Part shown: one piece after another, positions 1-8,617 of the stretch | Layout: every line of letters begins with the position of its first letter | How positions within the stretch are numbered: position 1 is the stretch's first letter | Source: Owenweeksia sp964619125 | GTDB lineage: Bacteria > Bacteroidota > Bacteroidia > Flavobacteriales > Schleiferiaceae | Assembly: GCA_964619125.1 (NCBI GenBank) | Contig: CAZUCA010000003.1 | Location: 1-64,000, forward strand | Reading direction: 5' to 3' | Length of the DNA: 64,000 nucleotides | Made by a program: the position numbers and the translations under genes | Notes under the pieces: generated by a model | Database searches by the model: none | What the model was told of the DNA's origin: nothing | What the model saw: only the letters and a program-made list of their open reading frames with translations

Positions 1-617
1 TCATCCACTTCCACTCCTATTTCGTGAATAAGCTTGGAACTCTCGGCAAATTTGACCTCTTCGGGACGGACCTGCCGTACCTTTTCAATTACCGCCTTGT
101 CATGCGGGGGTACCAGTTGGCCACCATCCTGCCAGTAAACTTTATAGCCATTATACTCAGGTGGATTATGGGAGGCGGTGATAACAATACCGGCATTACA
201 GTTGAGATGACGAATGGCAAAACTCAGCTCCGGGGTGGGGCGCAGATTTCGAAAGAGGTGTACCTTAATGCCGTTGGCGGCTAATACCTCTGCTACCACA
301 CGGGCAAAAGGCTTGGAATTATTGCGGCTGTCATGGGCAATAGCCACGCTGATTTCTTCGCCAGCAAACTGCTCCTTCAAATAAAGACTCAGGCCCTGGG
401 TAGCCATCCCCAGCGTATAGCGATTAATGCGGTTGGTGCCGGCCCCCATAATTCCGCGCAAACCACCGGTGCCGAAGTCGAGATCTTTGTAAAATGCGTC
501 AATAAGCTCATCGCCACCTCGCTCAAGGAGGTCTTCCACTTCTGTACGCGTATGTAAGTCATAAGGCTCACGGGTCCATACCCGGGCTCTTTCAAGGGCT
601 TCCTTTTCCAGGCTCAT
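1..617 (-). CDS. Phosphohexomutase (phosphoglucomutase/phosphomannomutase family), N-terminal part
   Basis: The gene runs off the left edge, so only about 205 N-terminal residues are visible, starting at ATG 617 (MSLEKEALERA). The family interconverts hexose 1- and 6-phosphates in the cytoplasm. The phosphoserine loop TASHNPPEYNGYKVYW is intact; its Ser carries the catalytic phosphate. An upstream DFGTGGLRGIMG segment is typical of the long Bacteroidota phosphoglucomutase/phosphomannomutase type (usually about 550-580 residues). Substrate preference (glucose, mannose or both) cannot be read from this half. The next gene upstream on the same strand ends 34 bp away, so co-transcription is possible. 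Family assignment is firm. Confidence 0.93.
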   Translation of the reverse strand, partial: MSLEKEALERARVWTREPYDLHTRTEVEDLLERGGDELIDAFYKDLDFGTGGLRGIMGAGTNRINRYTLGMATQGLSLYLKEQFAGEEISVAIAHDSRNNSKPFARVVAEVLAANGIKVHLFRNLRPTPELSFAIRHLNCNAGIVITASHNPPEYNGYKVYWQDGGQLVPPHDKAVIEKVRQVRPEEVKFAESSKLIHEIGVEVD

Positions 618-651
618 ACTCTTATCAAATAAATGCTTCTAATGTGATTTT

Positions 652-1350
652 CTACAACTCGTCGATACTGGCTGCTCCGCTGATGTCCTGCTTGATATTA
701 GCGGGTTGTCCCTTGTAGCGGATTTCGGCGGCACCACTGACTTCAATATCCAGTTCTTCAGTGGCATATACTACCGCTTCACCGGCGCCACTCATCTTAA
801 TGCGGCACTTGCGCGACTTCAGATTTTCGCCGTCAAACTCCACCGCACCGGAGGTTTTAATGTCAAGGCGGTCGGTAATCCCGGACAGTACAACCTCACA
901 GGCACCTTTAAACTCACCTTCGATGGTTTCTGCCTGCAGTTCCAGCTCCACTTCCGCTGCCCCGCTCAGGTCAAACTCAATATCCTCACCGCGCAGCATA
1001 CCTTGCCCGGATACTTCCACGGCGCCACTACTTTCCAGGCCTTTAAAATTCTCGAGGGTAATATAGAGATCGAGCTCACGATAACGTGAAAAACTAACGT
1101 CCGAGCTCACGTGCAGGGTGCCGTCTTTCACATAAGTTTCAATATGTTCGAGAAGGTTGCCGTCAGCCTCAATGGTCAAGGACGAATAGTTGGCCGGACG
1201 CAGGTGAACTTCATAACCACCGCTAATATCGAGCGCTTCAAAAGGTGCTGTTTCGCGTGTTTCTTTTTTTACCTGGCCATTGCCCTGAACGGTTTCACCA
1301 CAGGAGGCCAAAAAGAGGCTAATAACCCCAATAGTCAGCAATTTTTTCAT
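652..1350 (-). CDS. Head-GIN domain (DUF2807) lipoprotein
   Basis: This 232-residue exported protein has a lipoprotein signal ending in LFLASC (lipid-anchored Cys about residue 17). The rest matches the head-GIN/DUF2807 pattern: an opening like FEALDISGGYEVHL, then repeated short strands with SGA turns (SSGAVEV, LSGAAEV, MSGAGEA, VSGAAEI). This is the signature of a right-handed beta-solenoid. The family is often labelled putative autotransporter adhesin, but its function is unknown. A paralogue lies 240 bp upstream on the same strand. No catalytic residues are apparent. Confidence 0.85.
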   Translation of the reverse strand: MKKLLTIGVISLFLASCGETVQGNGQVKKETRETAPFEALDISGGYEVHLRPANYSSLTIEADGNLLEHIETYVKDGTLHVSSDVSFSRYRELDLYITLENFKGLESSGAVEVSGQGMLRGEDIEFDLSGAAEVELELQAETIEGEFKGACEVVLSGITDRLDIKTSGAVEFDGENLKSRKCRIKMSGAGEAVVYATEELDIEVSGAAEIRYKGQPANIKQDISGAASIDEL

Positions 1351-1591
1351 CTTGGTTGATTTGGCTATAAATGTAAAAATATTGGATAAGCTAAGGCTTT
1401 AGCAAGCCTATTGTTTATGCCGCCTTTAGCTACGGCCCGGCTCAAGTGTCAGCATCCTGCAACTCAAAAGTTAACTTACCACAGCTAATGATTTGTAAAT
1501 AAACGCAGTACTGCATGGAGAGCAGAGCGACCCACTCAATGGGCCAGCCCTGAGTTAATTAATATTTCCTTAAAATACTGCTCAGCTACTG

Positions 1592-2293
1592 CTATTTTCC
1601 GGCTTTGAGCGAGGCCCCACCCGATAGTGAACGACTAATATCGGTTGGTTTGCCCTTATAACTTACTCTGCCAGCCCCTGAAGCTTCTACATTCAGGTGG
1701 CCATTAACATTAATATCGGCTTCAGCAGCACCGCTAACGTTCAGAACGGCATCGCCCAGTACAAAGTCGTCGGCCTTTAGCTGGCTGGCCCCGGACAAAT
1801 CCACCACTGCATTGTCCGCCTTCCCGTAAAGGCTGAGAATACTAGCTCCACTGCAATCGATATCGATGTTGCCGCGACAGGCCAGTTTCAGCTTGCCCCT
1901 GGAAGCTCCGGAGAATCCAACGCGGAAATCGCCGCTGCTAAGCTCGTCCTTAAATTCAACCTTAGCACCACCGTAGGCGTCTATTGCAGACAGCCGTTCG
2001 GCATCAATTAGAATTTTCACCCGCGGCTTTTCCTGCTTATTGTGCCCCTCATTTTCAATGTGCAAAACCCGGTTTTCCACCGTAGTTTTTATGTTGGCCA
2101 TTAAATCGGGGTCGGCTTCAACCTCCACTTTTTGGGGGCCATAGTGTACTATTACGGTTATGGCATCACCAACACTGATGGCGTCAAAGGCAGCCAGCTT
2201 CCTTTCTTCCCTTTCAGGATCTTTAGGACGATCAGCCCGGAAGCCGACCAGTAACAGGAGCGCCAATGGAAAAACGATCAGATTTTTCATCAT
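1592..2293 (-). CDS. Head-GIN domain (DUF2807) exported protein, paralogue of the neighbouring gene
   Basis: This 233-residue protein has an N-terminal hydrophobic signal (MMKNLIVFPLALLLLVGF) without an obvious lipobox Cys, so it may be a soluble periplasmic or surface form, unlike its lipoprotein neighbour. The body shows the same fold: FDAISVGDAITVIVHYG at the start and repeated SGA turns (FSGASRGKL, CSGASIL, LSGASQL, VSGAAEA). It ends in LSGGASLKAGK, parallel to the ISGAASIDEL end of the other copy. The two genes look like an old tandem duplication. Function is unknown. Confidence 0.84.
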   Translation of the reverse strand: MMKNLIVFPLALLLLVGFRADRPKDPEREERKLAAFDAISVGDAITVIVHYGPQKVEVEADPDLMANIKTTVENRVLHIENEGHNKQEKPRVKILIDAERLSAIDAYGGAKVEFKDELSSGDFRVGFSGASRGKLKLACRGNIDIDCSGASILSLYGKADNAVVDLSGASQLKADDFVLGDAVLNVSGAAEADINVNGHLNVEASGAGRVSYKGKPTDISRSLSGGASLKAGK

Positions 2294-2412
2294 AAGTATG
2301 TTTTAGTTTAAAGTCTTTCTAAGTTACTAAAAACCAAAGGCACTATGGCAGACAGGCTTAGAGGGCGTCTGTAAGGGGCTTATTTGCCTGAAACCGGTCA
2401 GCAGTGGCAACA

Positions 2413-2443
2413 CAAAAAAAGCCCCCGCATTGGCGAGGGCTTT
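2413..2443 (-). terminator. Rho-independent terminator of htpG
   Basis: Read on the minus strand just after the htpG stop, the sequence forms a GC-rich hairpin (AGCCCTCGC arm, AAT-containing loop, GCGGGGGCT arm with one mismatch) followed by seven T. This is a standard intrinsic terminator, about 30 bp downstream of the gene. Confidence 0.8.
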
Positions 2444-2472
2444 AAAATGATAGCCGGATCGGCATTATTTCA

Positions 2473-4362
2473 TCAATTGCTCTTCAAACCTGAAAAAGCA
2501 CGATTTACATAATTGGTAAGTGCTTCCCCCTGTAACAGGTTCTGGGAGAGCAGGGCGAGGTCAACCCCCTGACGGATCAACTCGCTGCGGCGCTCTTCAC
2601 TGTCTTCACTAAGGATGCGTCCGATGAGATCGTGATTGGTATTAACCACCAGGTTATACATCTCGGGCATATCTCCCATTCCCATCATACCGCCTCCACC
2701 GGTCATGCTCATTTCCTTCATCCGGCGCATAAACTCGGGAACGGTTACCATGAAGGGATTTTCATCACTGCTAAGGCTTTCCATCTGTACGGTAAACTTC
2801 TCCTTCTGTACATTGCCTTCAATGATCGGCTTCAGCTTTTCCTTTTCTTCGTCGCTGAGCTTACTGGGCTGATCGTCATCCTTCCTGATAAGTTTATCAA
2901 TGTGATCGGCATCTACCCGGGCAAAGCTCAGCTTCTCATTGCTGGTTTCCAACTTCTGAATGAGGTGGCTCACAATGGGGCTATCCATCAATAACACGTC
3001 GTAGCCCTTGTCTTCGGCCCGCTGTATAAAGCTGTGCTGCATTTCCTTATTGGCTGCATACAAAACTACCAAATTGCCGTCTTTATCGGTTTGAAGCGCT
3101 TTGACTTTTTCCTGGTATTCCTCAAAAGTGAAGCATTCTCCCTTTACATTTTCATAGAGGGCAAACTTCTGGGCACGATCATAAAACTTCTCTTCTGAGA
3201 GCATCCCGTATTCAATAATCACCTTGATGTCCTTCCACTTGCTTTCAAAGTCAGCGCGGTCTTTCTTAAACATGCGCTCGAGTTTGTCGGCCACCTTTTT
3301 GGTAATATGGGCACTGATCTTCTTTACCGCGGCATCACTCTGAAGGTAACTGCGACTTACGTTGAGCGGTATATCCTTTGAGTCAATTACCCCGTGCAAC
3401 ATGGTAAGGAAGTCAGGCACAATTCCCTCCAGATTATCAGTAACAAAAACCTGATTCTGATAGAGATGGATCTTGTTCCGGTTCATATCCATATTGGGCT
3501 TGATACGGGGGAAATACAAGATACCATTGAGATTAAAGGGATAATCTACATTGAGGTGGATATGGAAAAGAGGCTCCTCAAAGGTGTAGGGATAAAGTTC
3601 GCGATAGAAGCTTTTATAATCCTCGTCTTCCAGATCGGCCGGCGCTTTAGTCCACGCCGGGTCAGGATTATTGATAATGTCAGGCACCTGCTTCTTAATT
3701 TCCTTGGCATCGTCGCCCTCGCCTTCCTTTTCGGTGATTTCCTTGTTACCAAACTGAATGGGTACCGGTAAGAAGCGGCAGTATTTATTGAGCAGCTCGC
3801 GGATACGGCTCTCTTCCAGAAATTCGAGACTATCTTCGTTTACATGCAATATAATATCGGTACCGCGATCATCTTTGGTGGTTTCCTCAAGCTCAAATTC
3901 GGGGTTACCCTCACATACCCAGTGAGCGGCCTTGGTACCATCTACATGGCTTTGAGAGATAATCTCCACCTTGGAGGCCACCATAAAGGCTGAATAAAAA
4001 CCGAGTCCGAAATGACCGATAATGGCAGCGCCATCGGCCTTCTCCTCATACTTTTTAACAAACTCTTCTGCTCCGCTGAAAGCCAGTTGATTGATGTACT
4101 TTTCCACCTCCTCAGTGGTCATACCCACCCCGCGATCGCTAACGGTAATGGTTTTTGCTTCCTTGTCCACCTTCACCTCAATGGTAAGATCGCCTAGTTC
4201 GGCTTTTGATTCACCAATACGGGTAAGGGTCTTCAGCTTTTGGGTGGCATCCACCGCGTTAGAAATCAATTCGCGCAGAAAAATCTCGTGGTCGGAGTAG
4301 AGAAATTTCTTGATAATGGGGAAAATGTTATCGGCAGTAACGTTAATTCTTCCGGTAGACAT
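2473..4362 (-). CDS. htpG: Molecular chaperone HtpG (Hsp90)
   Basis: This cytoplasmic ATP-dependent Hsp90 chaperone has 629 residues from ATG 4362 (MSTGRINVTADNIFPI). The reading frame stays open 33 codons further upstream, but that extension is basic, unlike the family, and was rejected. The GHKL ATPase motifs are present: FLRELISNAVDATQKL (helix with Glu and Asn), DRGVGMT, and GHFGLGFYSAFMVA (the ATP lid glycines). The middle domain has SRSYLQSD, with the conserved Arg. The C-terminal dimerisation domain is shorter than in eukaryotic Hsp90, as usual for bacteria. A terminator follows. Heat-shock control is usual for the family, but no operator was identified here. Confidence 0.97.
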   Translation of the reverse strand: MSTGRINVTADNIFPIIKKFLYSDHEIFLRELISNAVDATQKLKTLTRIGESKAELGDLTIEVKVDKEAKTITVSDRGVGMTTEEVEKYINQLAFSGAEEFVKKYEEKADGAAIIGHFGLGFYSAFMVASKVEIISQSHVDGTKAAHWVCEGNPEFELEETTKDDRGTDIILHVNEDSLEFLEESRIRELLNKYCRFLPVPIQFGNKEITEKEGEGDDAKEIKKQVPDIINNPDPAWTKAPADLEDEDYKSFYRELYPYTFEEPLFHIHLNVDYPFNLNGILYFPRIKPNMDMNRNKIHLYQNQVFVTDNLEGIVPDFLTMLHGVIDSKDIPLNVSRSYLQSDAAVKKISAHITKKVADKLERMFKKDRADFESKWKDIKVIIEYGMLSEEKFYDRAQKFALYENVKGECFTFEEYQEKVKALQTDKDGNLVVLYAANKEMQHSFIQRAEDKGYDVLLMDSPIVSHLIQKLETSNEKLSFARVDADHIDKLIRKDDDQPSKLSDEEKEKLKPIIEGNVQKEKFTVQMESLSSDENPFMVTVPEFMRRMKEMSMTGGGGMMGMGDMPEMYNLVVNTNHDLIGRILSEDSEERRSELIRQGVDLALLSQNLLQGEALTNYVNRAFSGLKSN

Positions 4363-4587
4363 ACTTCTATCAGTTTTTCTTGGATTCACTTTTTTTACAA
4401 TACCCTGTTGGTACTGCCTCTTGCCAAGCAACTGATATGCCGCCACCCTAAGTAATGACAAACTGACGTGGGCTCCGACAAAGCAGTGTCATTATTTCCC
4501 ACTTAGCGCCTCAGATGTATGACAGCAGGACTTATTTAGGCAGCAAATTCTTTTGTTAAATTGATGCAGTAATTAAACCGGCATACG

Positions 4588-4740
4588 ATGAAAAAAGCCA
4601 TTCCCATCCTCTTAATATTAGGCTTGGTGGCCCTGGCCCTTGAAATCATGGAAATACTGGGCGGAATTCTGATCCTTATTATTGCTATTAGCTGTTTGCT
4701 GATTGCCTTTATCCTATGGCTGGTTAAGCTGGTAAGTTGA
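4588..4740 (+). CDS. Small hydrophobic membrane protein (50 residues)
   Basis: ATG 4588 opens a 50-codon frame ending at TGA 4738-4740. The product starts MKKAIPILLILG and is almost entirely hydrophobic, with two likely membrane segments (about 4-19 and 25-48) separated by a short EIMEILGG stretch. I do not recognise a family. The gene lies alone between the divergent htpG and the DoxX gene. The clean start, lysine-rich N-terminus and hydrophobic composition suggest a genuine small inner-membrane protein, but a frame this short can occur by chance. Confidence 0.5.
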   Translation: MKKAIPILLILGLVALALEIMEILGGILILIIAISCLLIAFILWLVKLVS

Positions 4741-4799
4741 ACTGAAAGGTGTCAGCTTCACACGCCTGGCATTAAAAAACGACGACTGCCTCTACTCCT

Positions 4800-5222
4800 T
4801 TACTGACGCATTTTAAAGAAGTAATCAGCAGAGTGTTTGCCCGAACCATAGAAGACAAAGAATATACACACCAGCAGGGTAATGGTGGAAAGCACAAAAT
4901 TGATAGTGTGAAATTCTCCGATTAAGTTTATGGCAATCGCGCCGATCAGGATAGGAATCTCTGCCAGGCAAGCCCAACGGGTTAGTAAGCCAAAGGCTAT
5001 GAGAACCCCTCCTATCAGGTGGGCGGGTGCCACGTAGTGGATGAGGGCCATCATGCCACCCCAGCGGTTGAGGGGCTCGGCCAGTTGGATCAGATAGTGA
5101 ATGTCATTAAAAAAGGTGATGCCTTTGAAAAACAGAAAGGCCCCTAAACCAATTCTAATAAAATCGAGGGGATAGTAACTATGGGCGTTGGCCCATTTGT
5201 TCAGTGATCGTACGGTTGCCAT
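4800..5222 (-). CDS. DoxX family membrane protein
   Basis: Starting at ATG 5222 (MATVRSLNKW) the protein has 140 residues and four predicted membrane helices. It has the DoxX-type features: a first helix LDFIRIGLGAFLFFKGITFF, then GGVLIAFGLLTRWACLAEIPILIGAI, and a last helix VLSTITLLVCIFFVFYGSG. The Arg in the first helix and the GLLTR loop are family hallmarks. DoxX relatives are small inner-membrane proteins linked to quinone or thiol oxidoreduction in some species, with no firm role in most. An upstream in-frame start adds 12 basic residues and is less likely. Confidence 0.82.
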   Translation of the reverse strand: MATVRSLNKWANAHSYYPLDFIRIGLGAFLFFKGITFFNDIHYLIQLAEPLNRWGGMMALIHYVAPAHLIGGVLIAFGLLTRWACLAEIPILIGAIAINLIGEFHTINFVLSTITLLVCIFFVFYGSGKHSADYFFKMRQ

Positions 5223-5376
5223 GGTGAGGATATTTTTGTGATTTCTTTTAAGCTTCACCTAATTTAATAAAATATTGACTATCAATGGTTGCGCTTAGTG
5301 CCTTGGTAAGCCTGTTGCGGCCGGTAAAGGGTCTGTATAAATTAGCTTTTCTTTGTACTGCAAATACCTTTAAACT

Positions 5377-6384
5377 ATGATCAGAACCAGATTTGCCGGT
5401 GTAGGCCATTATGTACCCGATAACGTGGTGACGAACGACGAGTTATCCGGCATGATGGAAACTAACGATGCCTGGATCCAGGAACGTACCGGTATTAAAG
5501 AACGACGCTGGGTGCCTGAAGGCAGTGAAGACACTGTTTCGGTAATGGGCACCAAAGCCGCCCGCAAAGCGATAGAAAATGCCGGCATCACTCCCGCTGA
5601 CATTGACTTCATCATTTTTGCCACCCTCTCCCCTGATTACTATTTCCCCGGACCGGGAGTAATGGTACAACAGCAGCTGGGAGTGAAGGAGATTGGCGCC
5701 CTGGATATTCGCAACCAATGCTCGGGCTTCGTTTATGGCTTGTCCGTTGCCGATCAGTTTATCCGCAGTGGCACCTATAAAAACATCCTCCTTATCGGCA
5801 GTGAATTACACAGTCAGGGGCTTGATAAAACCACCCGTGGCCGTGGCGTTTCTGTAATTTTCGGCGACGGTGCCGGTGCGGTGGTGTTACAGCCTACCGA
5901 AGAAAATGGCAAGGGCATACTTACCAGCCACCTGCATTCACAAGGTGAGTTTGCCAAAGAGTTGGCATTGATCAGCCCCAGCACCACCTATTGGGTGGAT
6001 GATATTATGGAAAAGGCTGATCCGGATGATACCAGCTACTACCCCTACATGAATGGGAATTTCGTTTTTAAACACGCGGTTACCCGCTTTGAGGAAGTGA
6101 TAAATGAGGCCCTAGATGTCACCGGCCATAAAGCCGAAGATATTGACATGCTAATACCCCACCAGGCCAACCTGCGGATCAGTCAGTTTATCCAAAAGAA
6201 AATGGGGCTGGGAGATGAACAAGTCTTTAACAATATTCAGAAGTACGGCAATACCACCGCCGCTTCTATTCCTATTGCGCTGAGCGAGGCGCTGGCGGCC
6301 GGAAAGATAAAAGAAGGCGACCTGGTTTGCTTTGCTGCCTTTGGCAGTGGATTTACCTGGGGCAGTGCCCTGGTACGTTGGTAA
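5377..6384 (+). CDS. 3-oxoacyl-ACP synthase III family protein (FabH-like)
   Basis: This 335-residue cytoplasmic condensing enzyme of the thiolase fold would condense an acyl-CoA with malonyl-ACP or a related acceptor. The Cys-His-Asn triad is visible: Cys115 in RNQCSGFVYGL, His in LIPHQANLRI and Asn in KYGNTTAASIP. The N-terminal ERTGIKERRW and the FGSGFTWG near the C-terminus are family marks. An insert around residues 205-230 (SPSTTYWVDDIMEKADPDD) is longer than in typical housekeeping FabH, so this may be a second KAS III with a special acyl substrate. I leave the symbol blank. A hairpin terminator follows. Confidence 0.9.
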   Translation: MIRTRFAGVGHYVPDNVVTNDELSGMMETNDAWIQERTGIKERRWVPEGSEDTVSVMGTKAARKAIENAGITPADIDFIIFATLSPDYYFPGPGVMVQQQLGVKEIGALDIRNQCSGFVYGLSVADQFIRSGTYKNILLIGSELHSQGLDKTTRGRGVSVIFGDGAGAVVLQPTEENGKGILTSHLHSQGEFAKELALISPSTTYWVDDIMEKADPDDTSYYPYMNGNFVFKHAVTRFEEVINEALDVTGHKAEDIDMLIPHQANLRISQFIQKKMGLGDEQVFNNIQKYGNTTAASIPIALSEALAAGKIKEGDLVCFAAFGSGFTWGSALVRW

Positions 6385-6415
6385 AGCCTTACAGCCAGCT
6401 TTTTACAAAAAACAA

Positions 6416-6442
6416 AAAGGCCACTGACATGCAGTGGCCTTT
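6416..6442. terminator. Bidirectional hairpin terminator
   Basis: There is a perfect 11-bp inverted repeat (AAAGGCCACTG / CAGTGGCCTTT) with a 5-nt loop, between the convergent KAS III and response-regulator genes. A-rich and T-rich flanks allow it to act in both directions, although the + strand T run is short. Confidence 0.75.
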
Positions 6443-6526
6443 AAACGTTTCACACAAAATTTTACCTTGATTCCTTACTAATCATTAATCAGGCCAAAAT
6501 TTTCAGTGTGATCAATTTGTAGGGAC

Positions 6527-6976
6527 TCAGGCCGTTTTTTGTCTCGATCCCGGCGAAAAATGCTTTTTAAGGATATCCTGCATCTCCAGCAGGCTGGTTG
6601 GCTTTATCAGGTATTCCTCAATTGCTTCAAAACTGCGGCTGCGGTTCAAATCCTGATCATTGGCACTGCTACTGAGAATGAACACCTTAGGCCCGTCTCC
6701 CTCTTTAAAAAGGTTCTCATATCGGTCCATGAATTCCCAGGCATCCATAAATGGCATATTGATATCGAGGATGATTACATCGGGAACTTTCTGGTATTGT
6801 TTTTTAACACAGGTTTCCAGATCGTGTAAGGCATCGAGTCCATTTTCGTATTCTGCTACTACCTGAAAACGTTCAGGGCTGGGTATACATTTACGCAGTA
6901 CGAAACGACTAATAGGTTCGTCGTCCACAATCCATATCCTGGTAGGTTCGCTTAGGTTGGTTTTAGTTGATTGCAT
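6527..6976 (-). CDS. Single-domain response regulator (CheY-like)
   Basis: Starting at ATG 6976 (MQSTKTNLSE) this is a 149-residue receiver domain with no output domain. Key residues are present: the acidic pair in IWIVDDEP, phosphoacceptor Asp71 in VIILDINMPFMDAW, Ser in FILSSSAND and the invariant Lys in EEYLIKPTS. It belongs to a Bacteroidota receiver group with the pattern ILSSS...D....YLIKP, and the regulator at 45470 in this window is a relative. No kinase is adjacent. It probably relays phosphate from an unlinked or soluble kinase. Confidence 0.88.
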   Translation of the reverse strand: MQSTKTNLSEPTRIWIVDDEPISRFVLRKCIPSPERFQVVAEYENGLDALHDLETCVKKQYQKVPDVIILDINMPFMDAWEFMDRYENLFKEGDGPKVFILSSSANDQDLNRSRSFEAIEEYLIKPTSLLEMQDILKKHFSPGSRQKTA

Positions 6977-7256
6977 AGTTAACGTGCTGTCCTTCAAATT
7001 TATAGAGCACACATCCTCCCCGCAAGCTATATTATCGACCAGTTTATTTGCTTAATTTTCAGAACTAAGCTCAAGCGCGGGCTGCTAATTTGAGCGAGAG
7101 CAACTTAGGGCCTCAACCGCTTATTTCGGCAGATTTTTGGTAATCGGGTCTGCCGGCTCTCTAACCGCAGGGGTTAGCTGATGTTGATTTTCTCTGCACC
7201 TTTGAAATTAGCTTCGTCCCCCTACTGGGGTCGTTAAAATATTTAATATAGAAATC

Positions 7257-7619
7257 ATGATTAAGGGAGTTCACACTATGTACTACAGCTCTGATCCGGA
7301 AGGATTGAGAGCATTTTTGCGCGATAAAATTGGCCTGAAGGCCACCGATATTGGTGGTGGCTGGCTCATTTTTGACCTTCCTGAGGCCGACATGGGGGTG
7401 CACCCAGCCGCTGATACCGCTACCGATGGAGCACCCAGTGGCACTGCTGACATATCCTTTTACTGTGAAAACATCAGGGAAACTGTGGCGGAACTAAAAT
7501 CCCGGGGAGTTGAATTTAAGGGCGAGGTAGAGGAACACAGCTATGGCTGGGTAACGCGCTTTTATGCTCCTGGCAATTTCAGTATTCAGCTGTATGAACC
7601 TAAGTATGGCAGCAAATAA
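7257..7619 (+). CDS. VOC superfamily (glyoxalase/bleomycin-resistance fold) protein
   Basis: This 120-residue protein has the two beta-alpha-beta-beta-beta modules of the VOC fold. The first covers about residues 1-55 (MIKGVHTMYYSSDPEGLRAF, then GGWLIFDLPEADMGVHP); the second starts at ADISFYCENIRETVAEL and ends in FYAPGNFSIQLYEPKY. The potential metal ligands His6, Glu42 or His47, and the Gln/Glu near the C-terminus are in family-like positions, but the substrate is unknown. It lies in a run of + strand genes with another VOC protein at 8203. It may be a lyase, a dioxygenase-like enzyme or an antibiotic-binding protein. Confidence 0.8.
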   Translation: MIKGVHTMYYSSDPEGLRAFLRDKIGLKATDIGGGWLIFDLPEADMGVHPAADTATDGAPSGTADISFYCENIRETVAELKSRGVEFKGEVEEHSYGWVTRFYAPGNFSIQLYEPKYGSK

Positions 7620-7718
7620 CCTTCAGGCTATGAGGGTACTAAAATTGATCTACGCACTCCTGCTTTACCATAATTTCTCTGAAGCAGCTCCTAATTACAC
7701 AATATCAAAGCTTTGGCA

Positions 7719-8171
7719 ATGAAAAATCATTTTAGCGAAGCGGAAATTTGTTCTCTGATCGAACGCTTTGAGGCCAGAAAACTGCCAAAGCAGGAATGGA
7801 CACATGCGGCCCACCTGGTGGTAGCCATTTGGTATAGTGCCAAATATAGTCCTGAGGAAGCACTGGCCCTGGTTCGCCAAAATATAAGAGCGCATAACCA
7901 GGCGGTAGGTACGCCCAATAGCGACTCGGAAGGTTACCATGAAACTATTACCCGCTTTTGGTTAATGCTTGGGCGCAGCTTTCTCGAAAATGGAGCTTAC
8001 TCTTCCATTGCCGAAGCTTGCAATACCCTTATCCTTTCCCCTTGGGGTAACAGTAAGTATCCCCTCTCATGCTATAGTCCCGAAATTCTTTATTCAGTAC
8101 GCGCCCGCCAGCAGTGGGTTGAGCCCGACCTTGGTAAAGTGGAGGAATTAATAAATGCGAATGACAGGTAA
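7719..8171 (+). CDS. Conserved hypothetical protein with WTHAAHL motif
   Basis: ATG 7719 gives 150 residues; a TTG two codons upstream is less likely. The product is helical and soluble, without signal or membrane segment. The stretch EWTHAAHLVVAIWYSAKYSPEEAL, with two closely spaced His, followed by NSDSEGYHETITRFWL, looks like a conserved motif set and I recall similar uncharacterised bacterial proteins. The His residues could bind a metal, which is inference only. It lies between two VOC-fold genes on the same strand, with a 31-bp gap to the second. Confidence 0.75.
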   Translation: MKNHFSEAEICSLIERFEARKLPKQEWTHAAHLVVAIWYSAKYSPEEALALVRQNIRAHNQAVGTPNSDSEGYHETITRFWLMLGRSFLENGAYSSIAEACNTLILSPWGNSKYPLSCYSPEILYSVRARQQWVEPDLGKVEELINANDR

Positions 8172-8202
8172 CTGCTAAATTTGACCAAAATAAAACGCAA
8201 GC

Positions 8203-8544
8203 ATGGAAATATCAGGCGCCAATGTCACTGTAATGGTTAGTGATCTCGATCGTGCAGTGGCCTTCTACACAGAAGTGTTGGGACTTACCTTAAAGAATCG
8301 CTTTGGCAATCACTGGGCCGACATTGAGGGGGCCGGCATTTCGATCGGGCTCCATCCTAGCGACAGGGCGATCACCCCGGCAGACAATATGCAAATTGGT
8401 TTAAAGGTTAAGAACTTTGAGAGTGCGGTGAAAGAACTGGCTCAAAAAGGAATTGAGTGTGAGGTGAATAATGAAGCTTGGGGAAGTCTGGCATTGTTTA
8501 AGGACCCTGATCAAAATGCGCTCTACCTATCGCAGCAACACTAA
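8203..8544 (+). CDS. VOC superfamily protein (glyoxalase-like)
   Basis: This 113-residue protein has a clear VOC start, VTVMVSDLDRAVAFYTEVLGL, and end, WGSLALFKDPDQNALYLSQ. The FYTEVLGL segment and the FxDPDxNxLxL ending are typical of the glyoxalase I/bleomycin-resistance/dioxygenase superfamily. Substrate cannot be inferred. It lies 31 bp downstream of the hypothetical gene at 7719 and 73 bp before the acetyltransferase, so a small operon of VOC-hypothetical-VOC-GNAT is plausible. Confidence 0.85.
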   Translation: MEISGANVTVMVSDLDRAVAFYTEVLGLTLKNRFGNHWADIEGAGISIGLHPSDRAITPADNMQIGLKVKNFESAVKELAQKGIECEVNNEAWGSLALFKDPDQNALYLSQQH

Positions 8545-8617
8545 GGAAAATGGCTAACGGGCAAGCGCAGATCGGCCGTACCTTTAACTGCGATTGGTAA
8601 AACTGACCCTCCGCCAA

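Noticed and set aside
389..595. A 68-codon minus-strand frame overlapping the phosphohexomutase
   Set aside because: It lies on the same strand in another frame of a clearly identified gene, with no motif of its own.
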